From Saccharothrix ecbatanensis (GTDB taxonomy: Bacteria; Actinomycetota; Actinomycetes; Mycobacteriales; Pseudonocardiaceae), in NCBI RefSeq assembly GCF_014205015.1, contig NZ_JACHMO010000001.1, positions 6,262,001 to 6,326,000 on the forward strand: a stretch of 64,000 bases of DNA, written 5' to 3'. The notes beneath the pieces were generated by a model. That model saw only the letters and a list, made by a program, of their open reading frames with translations. It ran no database searches and was not told the DNA's origin. Every line of letters begins with the position of its first letter. Position 1 is the stretch's first letter. The position numbers and the translations under genes are program-made. Shown in pieces: positions 11,057 to 19,595 of the stretch.

Positions 11057-12585
11057 CGCCGAACCCGCCGCTTGCGCGCCACGAACAGCGCCAGACCGCC
11101 GAACAGCACCAGCAGACCGCCCAGGAACAACGGGAGGCCGGTCGACGCGCCCGTGCTCGCCAGACCGGGGTTCTGCGGGTTCTGCCCGCCGGCGACCGGG
11201 GTGGTGGTGTCGGTCGTCGTGTCGGTCGTCGTGTCGGTCGTCGTGCCGGTGGTGGTGTCGGTGGTGGTGTCCGTCGTGGTGATCGGGTCCGTCGTCGTGG
11301 TGGAGCTGTCGGTGGTGGAGGCCGTGGTGGTCGTGGTCGGGATGACGCCGCCGATCACTTCCCACGCGGTCGGGCTGGTGAACCGGAGGCCGGTGACGAA
11401 GGACCGCAGCTTCTGCTGGAACGCGTCCACGCAGTGCGCCTCGACGCGGTAGTCGCCCGCCAGGACCTCGCCCTCGGCGTCCTTCGCGATGTCCTTGAAC
11501 GTCAGGTACTGCAACAAGGCGATGGGCTCGGACGCGGAGAAGTTCAGGTCGGTCGGCGGCAGGGCGGTCTGGCCATCGGCGAACACACCCGGACCGACGA
11601 TCATCATCTGGACCTCGGTGGACCCGTTGTCGCCGCAGCCCGTCGACGTGGTGTAGGTCGGGGCGCTCTCGTCGGAGCCGGAGGTCGGGTCGACGGTGAG
11701 CGTGAACTGGTTCCCGGGCGCCGTGGTCGTGGTCGTCGGCTCGACCGTCGTCGTGGTGGTCGTCGGCTCAACGGACGTCGTCGTGGTGGTCGTGGTGGTC
11801 GTGGGCTCGACCGTCGTGGTCGTGGTGGGGTCGACCGTGGTGGTCGTGGTGGGGTCGGCGGTCGTGGTCGTCGTCGGGTCCGTGGTGGTGGACTCCGTCG
11901 TGGTCGTGGTCGTGGTCGGCTCGGTCGTCGTGGTGGTCGACTCCGTCGTGGTGGTCGTCGGCTCGGTCGTGGTCGTCGTCGGGTCCGTGGTCGTCGTGAC
12001 CGGATCCGTCGTGGTGGTCGTGGGATCAGTGGTCGTAGTGGTGGGTTCGGTCGTGGTGGTGGTCGGGTCCGTCGTCGTGGTGGTCGTGGTTGTGGTGGTG
12101 GTGGTGGTCGCGTTCGGGTCGGTGGACCGGTAGTGCGTGGAGTCGGTGAAGTACAGCTTGCGGGTGAACGTGCCCTTGCTCTCGGTGGTGAACATGTCCA
12201 CGCAATTCACCACGACGGTGTACTCACCCGGCGCGACGGCGGTGCTGTTGTCGACCGCGATGTCCTTGAACGACAGGCCTTGCAGCACCGGGAACCCGGC
12301 TGCGGTGGAGAATCCGACGTCGGTCGGCGTGGTCCCGATGAGGCCGTTCTCGAAGCCGCCGGGACCGTAGACGAACAGGTTGTACCCGTCCGAGTCGGTC
12401 GGGCAGCCGGCGGACGTGGTGTACAGCGGCGCGGAGATGTCGCGGCCGGTCTCCGGGTCGACGCCGAGGCTGCCCAGCGTCGCGATCGGCGGCTCGGCCT
12501 GTCCGGTCGCCGCGGTGACGATCACCACGGCGCTGACCGCGGCCAGCACGGCCGCGGCTGCCGCCACCAGTTGGCGCTTGCGCAT
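11053..12585 (-). CDS. Secreted wall-anchored protein with two repeated two-cysteine domains, Thr-rich linkers and an LASTG sorting signal
   Basis: 510 residues. A signal peptide (1-30) is followed by a domain of about 110 residues (Cys61 in TSAGC, Cys128 in NCVD). Next come a long linker of TTTTT-D/E-P repeats, a second, more diverged copy of the same domain (TSTGC and HCVD), a second Thr/Asp linker, LASTG, a hydrophobic segment and the basic tail RKRRVRR. LAxTG is the pentapeptide preferred by class E sortases, so the protein is expected to be covalently fixed to peptidoglycan. The Thr-rich stalk is likely extended and may be glycosylated. The first domain is almost identical to that of the WxL protein encoded at 14409-15983. 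The ATG at 12585 is preceded by GGAGGAAC. I know no assigned function for this domain. Confidence 0.9.
   Translation of the reverse strand: MRKRQLVAAAAAVLAAVSAVVIVTAATGQAEPPIATLGSLGVDPETGRDISAPLYTTSAGCPTDSDGYNLFVYGPGGFENGLIGTTPTDVGFSTAAGFPVLQGLSFKDIAVDNSTAVAPGEYTVVVNCVDMFTTESKGTFTRKLYFTDSTHYRSTDPNATTTTTTTTTTTTTDPTTTTTEPTTTTTDPTTTTTDPVTTTTDPTTTTTEPTTTTTESTTTTTEPTTTTTTTESTTTDPTTTTTADPTTTTTVDPTTTTTVEPTTTTTTTTTSVEPTTTTTTVEPTTTTTAPGNQFTLTVDPTSGSDESAPTYTTSTGCGDNGSTEVQMMIVGPGVFADGQTALPPTDLNFSASEPIALLQYLTFKDIAKDAEGEVLAGDYRVEAHCVDAFQQKLRSFVTGLRFTSPTAWEVIGGVIPTTTTTASTTDSSTTTTDPITTTDTTTDTTTGTTTDTTTDTTTDTTTPVAGGQNPQNPGLASTGASTGLPLFLGGLLVLFGGLALFVARKRRVRR
11722..12108 (-). repeat. Thr-Asp/Glu-Pro codon repeat array inside the LASTG protein gene
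   Basis: Degenerate tandem repeats of ACC/ACG threonine codons broken by GAC/GAG-CCG give runs of TTTTT-DP or TTTTT-EP. A shorter Thr/Asp array lies at about 11200-11335. Such arrays change length easily by slippage. They also create spurious Val-rich (plus strand) and His-rich (minus strand) open frames that should not be annotated. Confidence 0.85.
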
Positions 12586-12624
12586 GAGCAGTTCCTCCGT
12601 TGTATGTGGGTAGGTCAGGCGGTG

Positions 12625-12656
12625 CGGTGGTCAGCGGGTTCGGTGGTCAGCGGGTT
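12625..12656. repeat. 16-bp tandem duplication across a stop codon
   Basis: CGGTGGTCAGCGGGTT occurs twice in direct succession. The duplication covers the TGA of the 236-residue protein gene (12647-12649) and carries a second in-copy TGA just downstream. It looks like a recent slippage event at the 3' end of that gene. Confidence 0.7.
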
Positions 12657-13357
12657 CGGCGACGGTTGAGGTAGGACCACGCCCCGACCAGCGCGAGCGC
12701 GCCGACGACGCCGATGGCGACGTGCAAAAAGGGTTGCCCGCCACCGGAACCGGTGGGCGCGGCCTCGGCGGCGGCCTCAGCGGCAGCGTCGGTGGCGGGC
12801 TGGTCTGTGGGTTGGCCCGGTTGGCCCGGTTGGCCGGGCACGTCCGATGACGGCGCGGCATCAGGCTCCGGCATGGGAGCGGGCACGATCAGTGGCGCGG
12901 TCGGCTGCTGCGGCCCCTTCGCCGCCCCCACGGCCACGTACCGGGCCGGCTCGACGAAGTCCACCGTCCCGGTGAACTCGCCGTACACCTCCTGCGTGAA
13001 CGCGTCGATGCAGTGCAGCCGCAGCTCGTACGGCCCGCTGAACGTGACGTTGTGGTCCGCGGCCAAGTCCTGGAACGTCAACGCCACCGGCACCTCGAAC
13101 GGCCGGTCGTGCGTCAACCCGACATCGCCGTTGGCCACGATCACCAGCCCCTCGGCCGGCAGCCCGCCACCGTGCATCGTCGCCGCGTACCCCGTCGCCT
13201 CGGCGGGACAGCCCGCCGACGTGGCCAGCCGGACCGGCGCCGCGTCACGGCTCTCCCCCGGCGTCACGACCAGGCCGCCAATCGGCGCGGCGTGCGCGGT
13301 CCCGGGCATGAACAGGAACAGCGATGCGAGAAGCATGAAAGTCTTACGCGGAAACAT
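12647..13357 (-). CDS. Secreted single-pass protein with one two-cysteine domain
   Basis: 236 residues. Signal peptide (1-23, cleavage likely after AHA), one copy of the domain found in the LASTG and WxL proteins (TSAGC Cys50, HCID Cys116, about residues 30-140), a Pro/Ala/Gln-rich linker, and a C-terminal membrane helix with RRRTR. It lacks a sorting motif, so it should stay membrane-anchored with the domain outside. ATG 13357 lies inside the 3' end of the DUF916 gene (14-bp overlap), so the two are translationally coupled. Function is not known; the domain is shared by three proteins of this cluster only, as far as this window shows. Confidence 0.85.
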   Translation of the reverse strand: MFPRKTFMLLASLFLFMPGTAHAAPIGGLVVTPGESRDAAPVRLATSAGCPAEATGYAATMHGGGLPAEGLVIVANGDVGLTHDRPFEVPVALTFQDLAADHNVTFSGPYELRLHCIDAFTQEVYGEFTGTVDFVEPARYVAVGAAKGPQQPTAPLIVPAPMPEPDAAPSSDVPGQPGQPGQPTDQPATDAAAEAAAEAAPTGSGGGQPFLHVAIGVVGALALVGAWSYLNRRRTR

Positions 13358-14351
13358 GTTCGACCTCCGGCAGCGGTTCGGAACGCACCCGGCCACGGGA
13401 CCGGCGGACGCGTCGGAACACCACGTACGCGAGCACCAGCAGCAGCACGATCACCAGCAGCCACGGCACGGCGGCGACCGTCACGCTCGCGGCGACGGCG
13501 GCGGGCGGCTCGGTGCCCGGCGGCGCGACCGGCTCGACCTGCACCAACGCGTCCAGCCAGCCGGCGGGCAACAGTCCCGGAACGGTCGCGGTGACGCGGA
13601 AGGTGTTACCCGGCAACAACTCCGGCAAGTCCGCCAAGCCGGGAGCATCGACCCCGGCGGCCCAGGGTGTCTCGACGCGCACCTTCTGCTTGCCGCCCAG
13701 CCGCACGTTGCCGGTGTTGCGGACGACGTAGGTGACGGTCGTGTCACCGCGCCCGAACAACGCACCCGCGTAGTCCGCGGTCAGGTCTTCCACGATCAGC
13801 TCGGGCCGGAGGTCGCCGGACACGCGCAGGTAGATCCGGGCGCCCACGCGCTGCTCCACGGCGACGCGCTGGCCGTCGGCCCCCGCGGCCTCGGTGGTCA
13901 GCGACGCGACGATGCCGCCGGTGTGGTCGCCGGGCGTGGCGTTGCCGGGGATGGTCAGCGTGAACGGCACGATCGCCGTGGAGCGGGCCGGGATCTGCAC
14001 CTCGCCGCGCTCCAGCACGGACCACTTGCCCACGTCGACCGGCTCACGTCCGGCGGCGAGGAGGTCGAAACCGCCGTCCGGCGTGTTGAAAGCGTCACTG
14101 GCGTACACGCGCAGCGTCACCGGCTCGGTGGCCACGTTCGACACCGCGACGTGATCGCGCACCACGGCTCCCGGCGTGGCGCTGTACGTGAACGCGCTGC
14201 GGTTGTCCGGCGCCTGCGCGGTGGCGGGCCGCACGCCGAACGTCGCCGGAGCGGCCACAGCCTGCGGCGCGGCCGAAACCACGAGGGCCAACGCCGAGAG
14301 CACAAGGGCGAACAGGCCGGAAAGCGCGACACGACACCAGGTCCGCGTCAT
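13344..14351 (-). CDS. DUF916/WxL-interacting-type membrane protein
   Basis: 335 residues. Signal peptide (1-33), a beta-rich ectodomain that begins with FGVRPATA and contains NVATEPVTLRVYASD and a GDHTGGIVAS stretch, then one C-terminal membrane helix and a basic tail. This layout (signal, DUF916-like domain, second Ig-like domain, membrane helix) matches the WxLIP proteins of Firmicutes, whose N-terminal domain binds peptidoglycan and whose second domain binds WxL proteins. Here it follows a WxL-type protein gene (14409-15983), which supports that partner. The ATG at 14351 has AAGGACTTTGCC upstream. WxLIP function is known only from low-GC bacteria; its transfer here is inference. Confidence 0.8.
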   Translation of the reverse strand: MTRTWCRVALSGLFALVLSALALVVSAAPQAVAAPATFGVRPATAQAPDNRSAFTYSATPGAVVRDHVAVSNVATEPVTLRVYASDAFNTPDGGFDLLAAGREPVDVGKWSVLERGEVQIPARSTAIVPFTLTIPGNATPGDHTGGIVASLTTEAAGADGQRVAVEQRVGARIYLRVSGDLRPELIVEDLTADYAGALFGRGDTTVTYVVRNTGNVRLGGKQKVRVETPWAAGVDAPGLADLPELLPGNTFRVTATVPGLLPAGWLDALVQVEPVAPPGTEPPAAVAASVTVAAVPWLLVIVLLLVLAYVVFRRVRRSRGRVRSEPLPEVEHVSA

Positions 14352-14373
14352 GGCAAAGTCCTTAGTGGAGGGT

Positions 14374-14403
14374 GGGGCGGGCCGTGGGTAACCGGCCCGC
14401 CCC
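14374..14403 (-). terminator. Strong hairpin between the WxL and DUF916 genes
   Basis: GGGGCGGGCC and GGCCCGCCCC form a perfect 10-bp stem around a 10-base loop in the 57-bp gap. There is no U-run. It probably attenuates readthrough or protects the 3' end of the upstream message, so that the WxL surface protein is made in excess over the genes that follow. Confidence 0.6.
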
Positions 14404-14408
14404 GTCGA

Positions 14409-15983
14409 TCAGATGGCGGTGAGGGTGAGCGTCGCGGTGTAGGTGCCCGCGAGCGTCGACGTCGGCACCTTCAGCGCCAGGTCGGCGCCGAGGTTCGCGG
14501 TGCCGTTGCCGCCGAGCGCGGCGGCCGTGGCCAGGGTGCGCGCGGTGGACAGGCCGAGGCCCGCACCCGCACCCGGGACGACGGCGTCGGCCGGCTCGAC
14601 CACGGGGCCGGCGGTGATGTTCTGCACCGGCGACTTGTCCACGATCTTCGGCGACCAGCCGAGGTTTGCGCCGTTGATGCTGTTGGCGCCGCCGGCGAAG
14701 TCCGTCACCTGGCCGGAGACGTTCCAGCCCGGGTTGCCCGCGCGGGTGTCGGTGACCGTGATCGGGTTGAGCGCGCCGGCAGTGGTCAGCAGCGAGCCGT
14801 CGGCGGACATGACCGGCGAGGGCAGCACCACGTTCTGGTTCGCCACGCTGATCAGCAGCTCACCGGCCAGCACCTCGGTGGTGATGGTCTCGGAGGCCGA
14901 GACGCCCGCGAACGGCGTGATGTCCAGCGTCACACCGGCCGAGACGGAGGTCTCGAACGCGCCGGCGTTGGCCGGCACGAAGCGCGCGGTGAAGCTGTGC
15001 GCGCCCACGGCCAGCGTGGCGGTGGTCAGGGTGGCGTTGCCGCCGGAGACCGCCACCGGGTTGCCCAGGTTGCCGGCGCCGTCGAGGAACTGCACGGTGC
15101 CCGCCGCGGTGGCCGGGGCCACGGTGGCGCTGAGCGTCACGGAGGAGTACTGCGCCGCCGTGCCGCTCGGGGTGACCGCGAGGGCGGTCGTGGTCGGCGT
15201 CGCGACCGGGGCGTTGACCTGGTAGGACACCGCCGCCGACGTGGACGTGGAGATGTTGGCGGCGGCGCCGGTGAACACCGCGGTCAGCGAGCGGGCGCCC
15301 GCCGCGAGGTCCGAGGTGGTCAGCGTGGCGACGCCGTTGTTCACCGCGACGGCCGCGCCGAGGTTGGCCGCGCCGTCCTTGAACTGCACGGTGCCGGCGG
15401 CCGAGGCCGGGGTCACGGTGGCGGTCAGCGTCACGGGCGTGCCCGCAATGACGGGGGCGTTCGGGGACACGGCCAGCGCGGTGCTGGTGGTCACCGGGGC
15501 GTTCGGGTCCGTGGCGGACCAGGCCGTGGCGCTGGTGAAGTACAGCTCACGGGTGAACGTGCCCTTGGTCTCGCCCGTGAACAGGTCCACGCAGTTCACC
15601 GCGACGGTGTACGTGCCGGGCACGATCGTGGTGCTGTTGTCGACCGCGATGTCCTTGAAGGACAGACCCTGCAACACCGTGATCGGGCCGGAGGTCGAGA
15701 AGCCGACGTCGGTCGGCGTGGTGCCGATGAGGCCGTTCTCGAAGCCGCCCGGACCGTAGACGAACAGGTTGTAGCCGTCCGAGTCGGCGGTGCAGCCGGC
15801 CGACGTGGTGTAGGACGGCGCCTCGACGTTGACGCCGGTCTGCTTGCTGACGGTGAGCGTGCCCAGGTTGCCCGCGGGCGGGGCGGCCATGGCGACGCCG
15901 GCCGTGCCCAGGGTGGCCGCGGCGAGGGCCGCGAGCGCGATGGCGCCGCCTGCGAGGCGACGGATGACGGTGGTTCCGCGCAC
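14409..15983 (-). CDS. Secreted surface protein: two-cysteine domain, two Ig-like repeats, WxL-type C-terminal domain
   Basis: 524 residues from the GTG at 15983 (AAGG 7 bases upstream). In order: signal peptide (1-34), two-cysteine domain (Cys64, Cys131), two Ig-like domains of the Big_3_5 type (about 170-350, each with AAGTVQFxDGAxNLG), and a C-terminal domain (about 360-524) with WNVSGQVTDF and LGWSPKI that resembles the WxL cell-wall-binding domain. It has no membrane helix or sorting signal, so non-covalent binding to the wall is expected. Its neighbour encodes the matching DUF916-type partner. The two-cysteine domain is nearly identical, also at DNA level, to that at 12140-12420. An adhesive or solute-presenting coat protein is my inference. 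Confidence 0.85.
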   Translation of the reverse strand: MRGTTVIRRLAGGAIALAALAAATLGTAGVAMAAPPAGNLGTLTVSKQTGVNVEAPSYTTSAGCTADSDGYNLFVYGPGGFENGLIGTTPTDVGFSTSGPITVLQGLSFKDIAVDNSTTIVPGTYTVAVNCVDLFTGETKGTFTRELYFTSATAWSATDPNAPVTTSTALAVSPNAPVIAGTPVTLTATVTPASAAGTVQFKDGAANLGAAVAVNNGVATLTTSDLAAGARSLTAVFTGAAANISTSTSAAVSYQVNAPVATPTTTALAVTPSGTAAQYSSVTLSATVAPATAAGTVQFLDGAGNLGNPVAVSGGNATLTTATLAVGAHSFTARFVPANAGAFETSVSAGVTLDITPFAGVSASETITTEVLAGELLISVANQNVVLPSPVMSADGSLLTTAGALNPITVTDTRAGNPGWNVSGQVTDFAGGANSINGANLGWSPKIVDKSPVQNITAGPVVEPADAVVPGAGAGLGLSTARTLATAAALGGNGTANLGADLALKVPTSTLAGTYTATLTLTAI

Positions 15984-16021
15984 TGTTGACCTTCCAGAAA
16001 GTGTGGTTGCGCCGGGTCGGA

Positions 16022-17002
16022 CTAGGACGCGGGGGTGACGAGCTGGGTGTTGCCGCAGTTCGGGCTGATGCCGAAGCCGTACTGCGTGATCACGTCGGTC
16101 TTGGTGCAGATCACCGAGTCCGCGCCGGTGAAGACCTGGTCGTAGGTCGGGTCCGTGAGCTTCGGCGTGGGCACCACGTTGTAGACGTCGCGCTTGAAGG
16201 TCGACGCCGTGTTGAGGATCGTCGGCGAGACGCCGTTGAACGTGGCCAGCACGGCCTTGCCCTGCGCGGCGGGGGCCGCGCCGTAGATCTGCGAGGCGTA
16301 CACGGCGATCGAGTACGGCAGGATGTGCTTGGTGTCGGTCAGGTAGGTGCCGACGTGCTCCTGGATCGGCTGCCCGTTGACGTCCGTGTCGACCACGCAC
16401 GGGTACGTCGTGGTGAAGGCGGCCGTGTTCGGCAGACCGAGCTGCTTCAGGAAGAAGTCGCGGCTGCCCGAGCCGAACTGCGGCAGCAGCGGCTTGAAGT
16501 TGGTGCCGACGCCCGGCGCGGTGCAGTTGAAGATCGACTTGAGCTGCGCCGTGGTCAGCTTCTTGCTGACCGTGCTGTCGCTGCGGACCGCGTAGGTCAT
16601 GGCGTCGACGGCGAACGGGATGTAGGTCAGGTTCTTGCCCGCGTAGTTCGCGCGGTTGTCCGACGACGAGCGCGCGACCTGCACGCAGTTGTTGCCCGCC
16701 TCGACGGACGTCACCAGCGCGGTCACGCCGGCGCCGGACGAACCCGGCCGCGGGATGGTGCAGCCGGCGGCCTTGGTGGTGATGTTGTCCGAGCCGCGGG
16801 CGTCGTAGGAGCCCATGACCTTCACGCCGCCGACGAGGACCGCGTCGGACAGGCCGTTCATCACCGTCTGGGTGGTGTCCGAGCCGACGACGACGATGTC
16901 GCGGTAGGTGGGCGTGCCGACCGGGTCGGCCTGGGCCGGGGACGCCACGAGGGCGACGGCGGCGACGGCGGCAGCCGCCGCGCCGAGCATGCGCTTGCTC
17001 AC
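16022..17002 (-). CDS. Secreted PstS-like solute-binding protein
   Basis: 326 residues from a GTG with AAAAGGA upstream. A signal peptide ends near SPAQA. The rest resembles the PBP-like domain of PstS proteins: VGSDTTQTVMNGL at the N-terminus, RGSDNIT in the middle, FVVDAM-like FAVDAMTYAV, LTTAQLKSIFNC, and a Cys-rich end. No lipobox Cys, membrane helix or sorting signal is visible, so it should be free in the wall or medium, unlike ordinary PstS lipoproteins. It is the third PstS-like protein of the cluster, immediately before the WxL protein gene (38-bp gap). The ligand could be phosphate or a phosphate ester; not shown. Confidence 0.82.
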   Translation of the reverse strand: MSKRMLGAAAAAVAAVALVASPAQADPVGTPTYRDIVVVGSDTTQTVMNGLSDAVLVGGVKVMGSYDARGSDNITTKAAGCTIPRPGSSGAGVTALVTSVEAGNNCVQVARSSSDNRANYAGKNLTYIPFAVDAMTYAVRSDSTVSKKLTTAQLKSIFNCTAPGVGTNFKPLLPQFGSGSRDFFLKQLGLPNTAAFTTTYPCVVDTDVNGQPIQEHVGTYLTDTKHILPYSIAVYASQIYGAAPAAQGKAVLATFNGVSPTILNTASTFKRDVYNVVPTPKLTDPTYDQVFTGADSVICTKTDVITQYGFGISPNCGNTQLVTPAS

Positions 17003-17162
17003 TGCGGTTATCCTTTTCTGCGCAGAGGTCGAGCGGACTTCGTGTCCACTCGCTGTCCGGCGCGGTCACGCGCACCGGTGTTCGTTTTCGTGGTCTGTCC
17101 GGTTCGTGTCGGAGCGCCAACTCCGGCACGGCCGGGCAGTCTCGGCCTCACCTCCCTCTTCT

Positions 17163-17192
17163 GGGCTGTACGCCTTTCTTCACGGACAGCCC
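17163..17192 (-). terminator. Hairpin in the 208-bp gap between two PstS-like genes
   Basis: GGGCTGT and ACAGCCC pair across a 16-base loop, 19 bp upstream of the stop of the next gene to the left on the plus coordinate. The interval 17003-17210 has no gene. The structure is modest and could be an attenuator, mRNA processing site or chance. Confidence 0.35.
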
Positions 17193-17210
17193 TTCTTCGT
17201 GGACGTCACG

Positions 17211-19595
17211 TCACGACCCGCCCCGGCCGAACCGCTGCAACAGCGGCCCCGCGCCGGTGGCCAGGCCGCCGACGACGAGCAGGCCCGCGAGCAGGTTCCG
17301 CAGCCACCAGCCGACCGGGCCGGCGGGCGTGTTCTCGATCTGCGCGACCGGTGTGGCCGACGGCGGCGGTTCGGCCGCCGCGACCGGCGGCGGAGCGGGC
17401 GCGGCAGGAGCGGCGGGCGCGGCCGTGCGGGTCGTGGCACGCGGACGGGTCGTCACCGGTGCGGCGGCTGCTTCCTCCTGCGTCGGCGACACGATCGCCT
17501 TGCCCGCGTCACGCTCGATCACACCTGCCGCGTCGATGGCCGGCTTGCGCAGCACGTCCGGCAGCGGCAGGTAGCCCAGCGGCAACTGGCCCTCGCCCTC
17601 ACCGCGGGTCTGGCCCGATCCCGCCGCGAACCGCAGGAACTTCGCGTACTCCGCGCCCGCCGCCGCGGTCATCGCCGACGGAACGGCCGCCGCGTAGGTG
17701 ACGGCGGGCAGCGGGTAGGCGTCGGCCGCCTTCGTGGTCGGGTTCGCCCGGCCGACGCCCGGCACGTCGGTGGCGCGCAACTGGCCGACCGCCGCACGCA
17801 GGCCCGCGTCGTCCGGCGCCACGAAGTTGCCGGCGCTGTTGCGCAGCTTGGCGGTGTGCAGGCCGTAACGGGCGGCTGTCGCCGTGTCCACCAACGCCAG
17901 CAGGCTGCGTTCACCCGCGGGCTGGCGCGGCACCTTGCCGTAGCCCGGCTTGGTCGGGTCGGCCGGGTCCGGCAGGCCGGTCGGCGAGCGGCCCAGCGTG
18001 TCGCCGCGGCTGATCGCCCGGCCGCCCTCGTGCATGTCGGCGGCCAGCGGCCGGGCCGTCAACGCGCAGTCCGGCCCCAGCGGGAACGGCAGTTCCTGGC
18101 AGCTGAGGTCCTGCTTGGGGAAGTTCTGCACCGGCAGCGACAGCCCCCGGTAGTTCTGGTTGACCACCATGCCCGCCGGGTCCGGCGTCCCGTTCAGGAA
18201 CGCGCGGGCGTCCGGGTCGGCGTCGATCCAGGTCCACAGGGTCGCGGTCATGTCCAGGTCGACCGACGGCACGAGGACGTCCAGCGTGTTCATCAACGCG
18301 CCGTAGGTCTTGAAGTCCGGGTTCAGGTCGAGGAACTCCGGGTCCTCGTTGAGCCGCCGGTGGTTCTTCGCCAGGTACGGCTGCTTGCCCGGCACCGCGT
18401 CCCGGTACGACTGGGTGAGCAGCTTGGCGACGAGCCTCGGCGTCAGCTTCAACTCGGTGATCAGCTGCCCGTCGCGCTGCCACACCGCCGGGTCCGTCTC
18501 CACCGCCGGCCCGCGCGACTGCCGTTCCATGACGAACGCGATCGCCAGCCCGGACACCGCGACGGGCGCGTGCACCACCGGGCGTTCCGGCGTGCCCGGC
18601 TGGGGCTCGGTCATGAACACCATCCCCGGCGCCGCCGACGCGAGCCGTTCGCGGCTGATCCGGTCGGGCACCCTGGTGAAGCCGAACACCGTGCCGCCGT
18701 TCGCGCACAGCGCGGGCTGCCAGCGGCCGACCGCGTCGGCGACGAACTCGTGCCCGGCGAGCGTCCGCTCGGCCGCGCCGATCGGACAGGCCACCCCCAC
18801 CGGCCGGAAGTCCAGCTTGATCGGAACGGCCTGCTCCCAGTTGGTCCGGCTCAGCGGCGAGGAGTCCAGGTTGTTGCTGGTGTGGTCGACACCGGGCTTC
18901 CTGCCGTTGACCTCGGTGTCACCGCGCGGCACGACGACCAGCCAGCAGTGCCGCGGCTTGCCCTGGTCCGGGCCGGACGCGCGGACCTCGCCGCAGCCGA
19001 GGCCGAACGCCTCCAGCGCGGTCTGCACCTCGAAGTCGACTTCACCCGTGCCGTCGGCGCGGGTCTTGGCGAACGGCACCTCGTTGGTGGTGCCCGCGTC
19101 GAAGAACGTGCCGAACGACGTGGTCTTCTGGCCCTTCACGGAGTGGAACTCGGCGTAGGCGGCGCCGTTCGCGGGAACCGGTGTGGTCTCGGCCGGGTCC
19201 TTCGGGTCGCTGTAGGCGATCTGCCTGCTCTTGGTGAAGTTGCCCAGGCCCAGACCGGCCTGCCCCTCCAACCCGCCGAACTGGCACTGCTCGCGGGTCG
19301 GGCCCTTCGGGTCGTCACCCCAGCACTGCATGATCTGGAGGTAGTCGGTGGCGAACCGGCCGACCGGACCGGTCTCCCGGCCGCCGGTCCAGCTGACCCG
19401 CACGGTCTGGTTGATCAGGTCCCGCGTGTGCGACACCGTGACGCGCAGGTCCGGGAACTTGTCCCGGCCGGGCACCGTGACTTCGGACGTCGAGGGTTGG
19501 GACGTCGAGGGTTGGGCGCCGACCGGAGCCGCCGGCACCAGGGCGATCCCGGCGGTCACGAGGAGTGCCGCCAGCGTCAACCGGATGAGCTTCAT
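17211..19595 (-). CDS. Large membrane-tethered PstS-like surface protein
   Basis: 794 residues. Signal peptide (1-27), a long ectodomain, a Pro/Ala/Thr-rich stalk and one C-terminal membrane helix with a short basic end. The C-terminal half of the ectodomain has PstS-like stretches (AISRGDTLGRSPTG, KFLRFAAG..., LPLGYLPLP). The N-terminal half carries several Cys (MQCWGDD, REQCQFGG, CWLVVVPRG, VACPIG). I do not recognise a family for the N-terminal part. It overlaps the preceding gene by ATGA, so the two are translationally coupled. With the 518-residue PstS and the 326-residue PstS-like protein it forms a graded set of binding proteins: two held by C-terminal helices and one free. Confidence 0.85.
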   Translation of the reverse strand: MKLIRLTLAALLVTAGIALVPAAPVGAQPSTSQPSTSEVTVPGRDKFPDLRVTVSHTRDLINQTVRVSWTGGRETGPVGRFATDYLQIMQCWGDDPKGPTREQCQFGGLEGQAGLGLGNFTKSRQIAYSDPKDPAETTPVPANGAAYAEFHSVKGQKTTSFGTFFDAGTTNEVPFAKTRADGTGEVDFEVQTALEAFGLGCGEVRASGPDQGKPRHCWLVVVPRGDTEVNGRKPGVDHTSNNLDSSPLSRTNWEQAVPIKLDFRPVGVACPIGAAERTLAGHEFVADAVGRWQPALCANGGTVFGFTRVPDRISRERLASAAPGMVFMTEPQPGTPERPVVHAPVAVSGLAIAFVMERQSRGPAVETDPAVWQRDGQLITELKLTPRLVAKLLTQSYRDAVPGKQPYLAKNHRRLNEDPEFLDLNPDFKTYGALMNTLDVLVPSVDLDMTATLWTWIDADPDARAFLNGTPDPAGMVVNQNYRGLSLPVQNFPKQDLSCQELPFPLGPDCALTARPLAADMHEGGRAISRGDTLGRSPTGLPDPADPTKPGYGKVPRQPAGERSLLALVDTATAARYGLHTAKLRNSAGNFVAPDDAGLRAAVGQLRATDVPGVGRANPTTKAADAYPLPAVTYAAAVPSAMTAAAGAEYAKFLRFAAGSGQTRGEGEGQLPLGYLPLPDVLRKPAIDAAGVIERDAGKAIVSPTQEEAAAAPVTTRPRATTRTAAPAAPAAPAPPPVAAAEPPPSATPVAQIENTPAGPVGWWLRNLLAGLLVVGGLATGAGPLLQRFGRGGS

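Noticed and set aside
11057..11365. His/Asp-rich N-terminal extension of the sortase-like protein
   Set aside because: It is a frame-shifted reading of the Thr-rich tail of the LASTG gene; the GTGA overlap at 11053-11056 gives a natural start.
11696..12133. Val-rich plus-strand open frame
   Set aside because: It is the complement of the Thr repeat array (GTGGTGGTC), with no start context.
12714..15989. Long plus-strand open frame across the surface-protein genes
   Set aside because: Antisense to three genes with signal peptides and clear domains; Arg/Gly-rich composition without any motif.
15984..17129. Upstream extension of the WxL protein by about 380 residues
   Set aside because: It overlaps the PstS-like gene in another frame; the signal peptide begins at the GTG at 15983.
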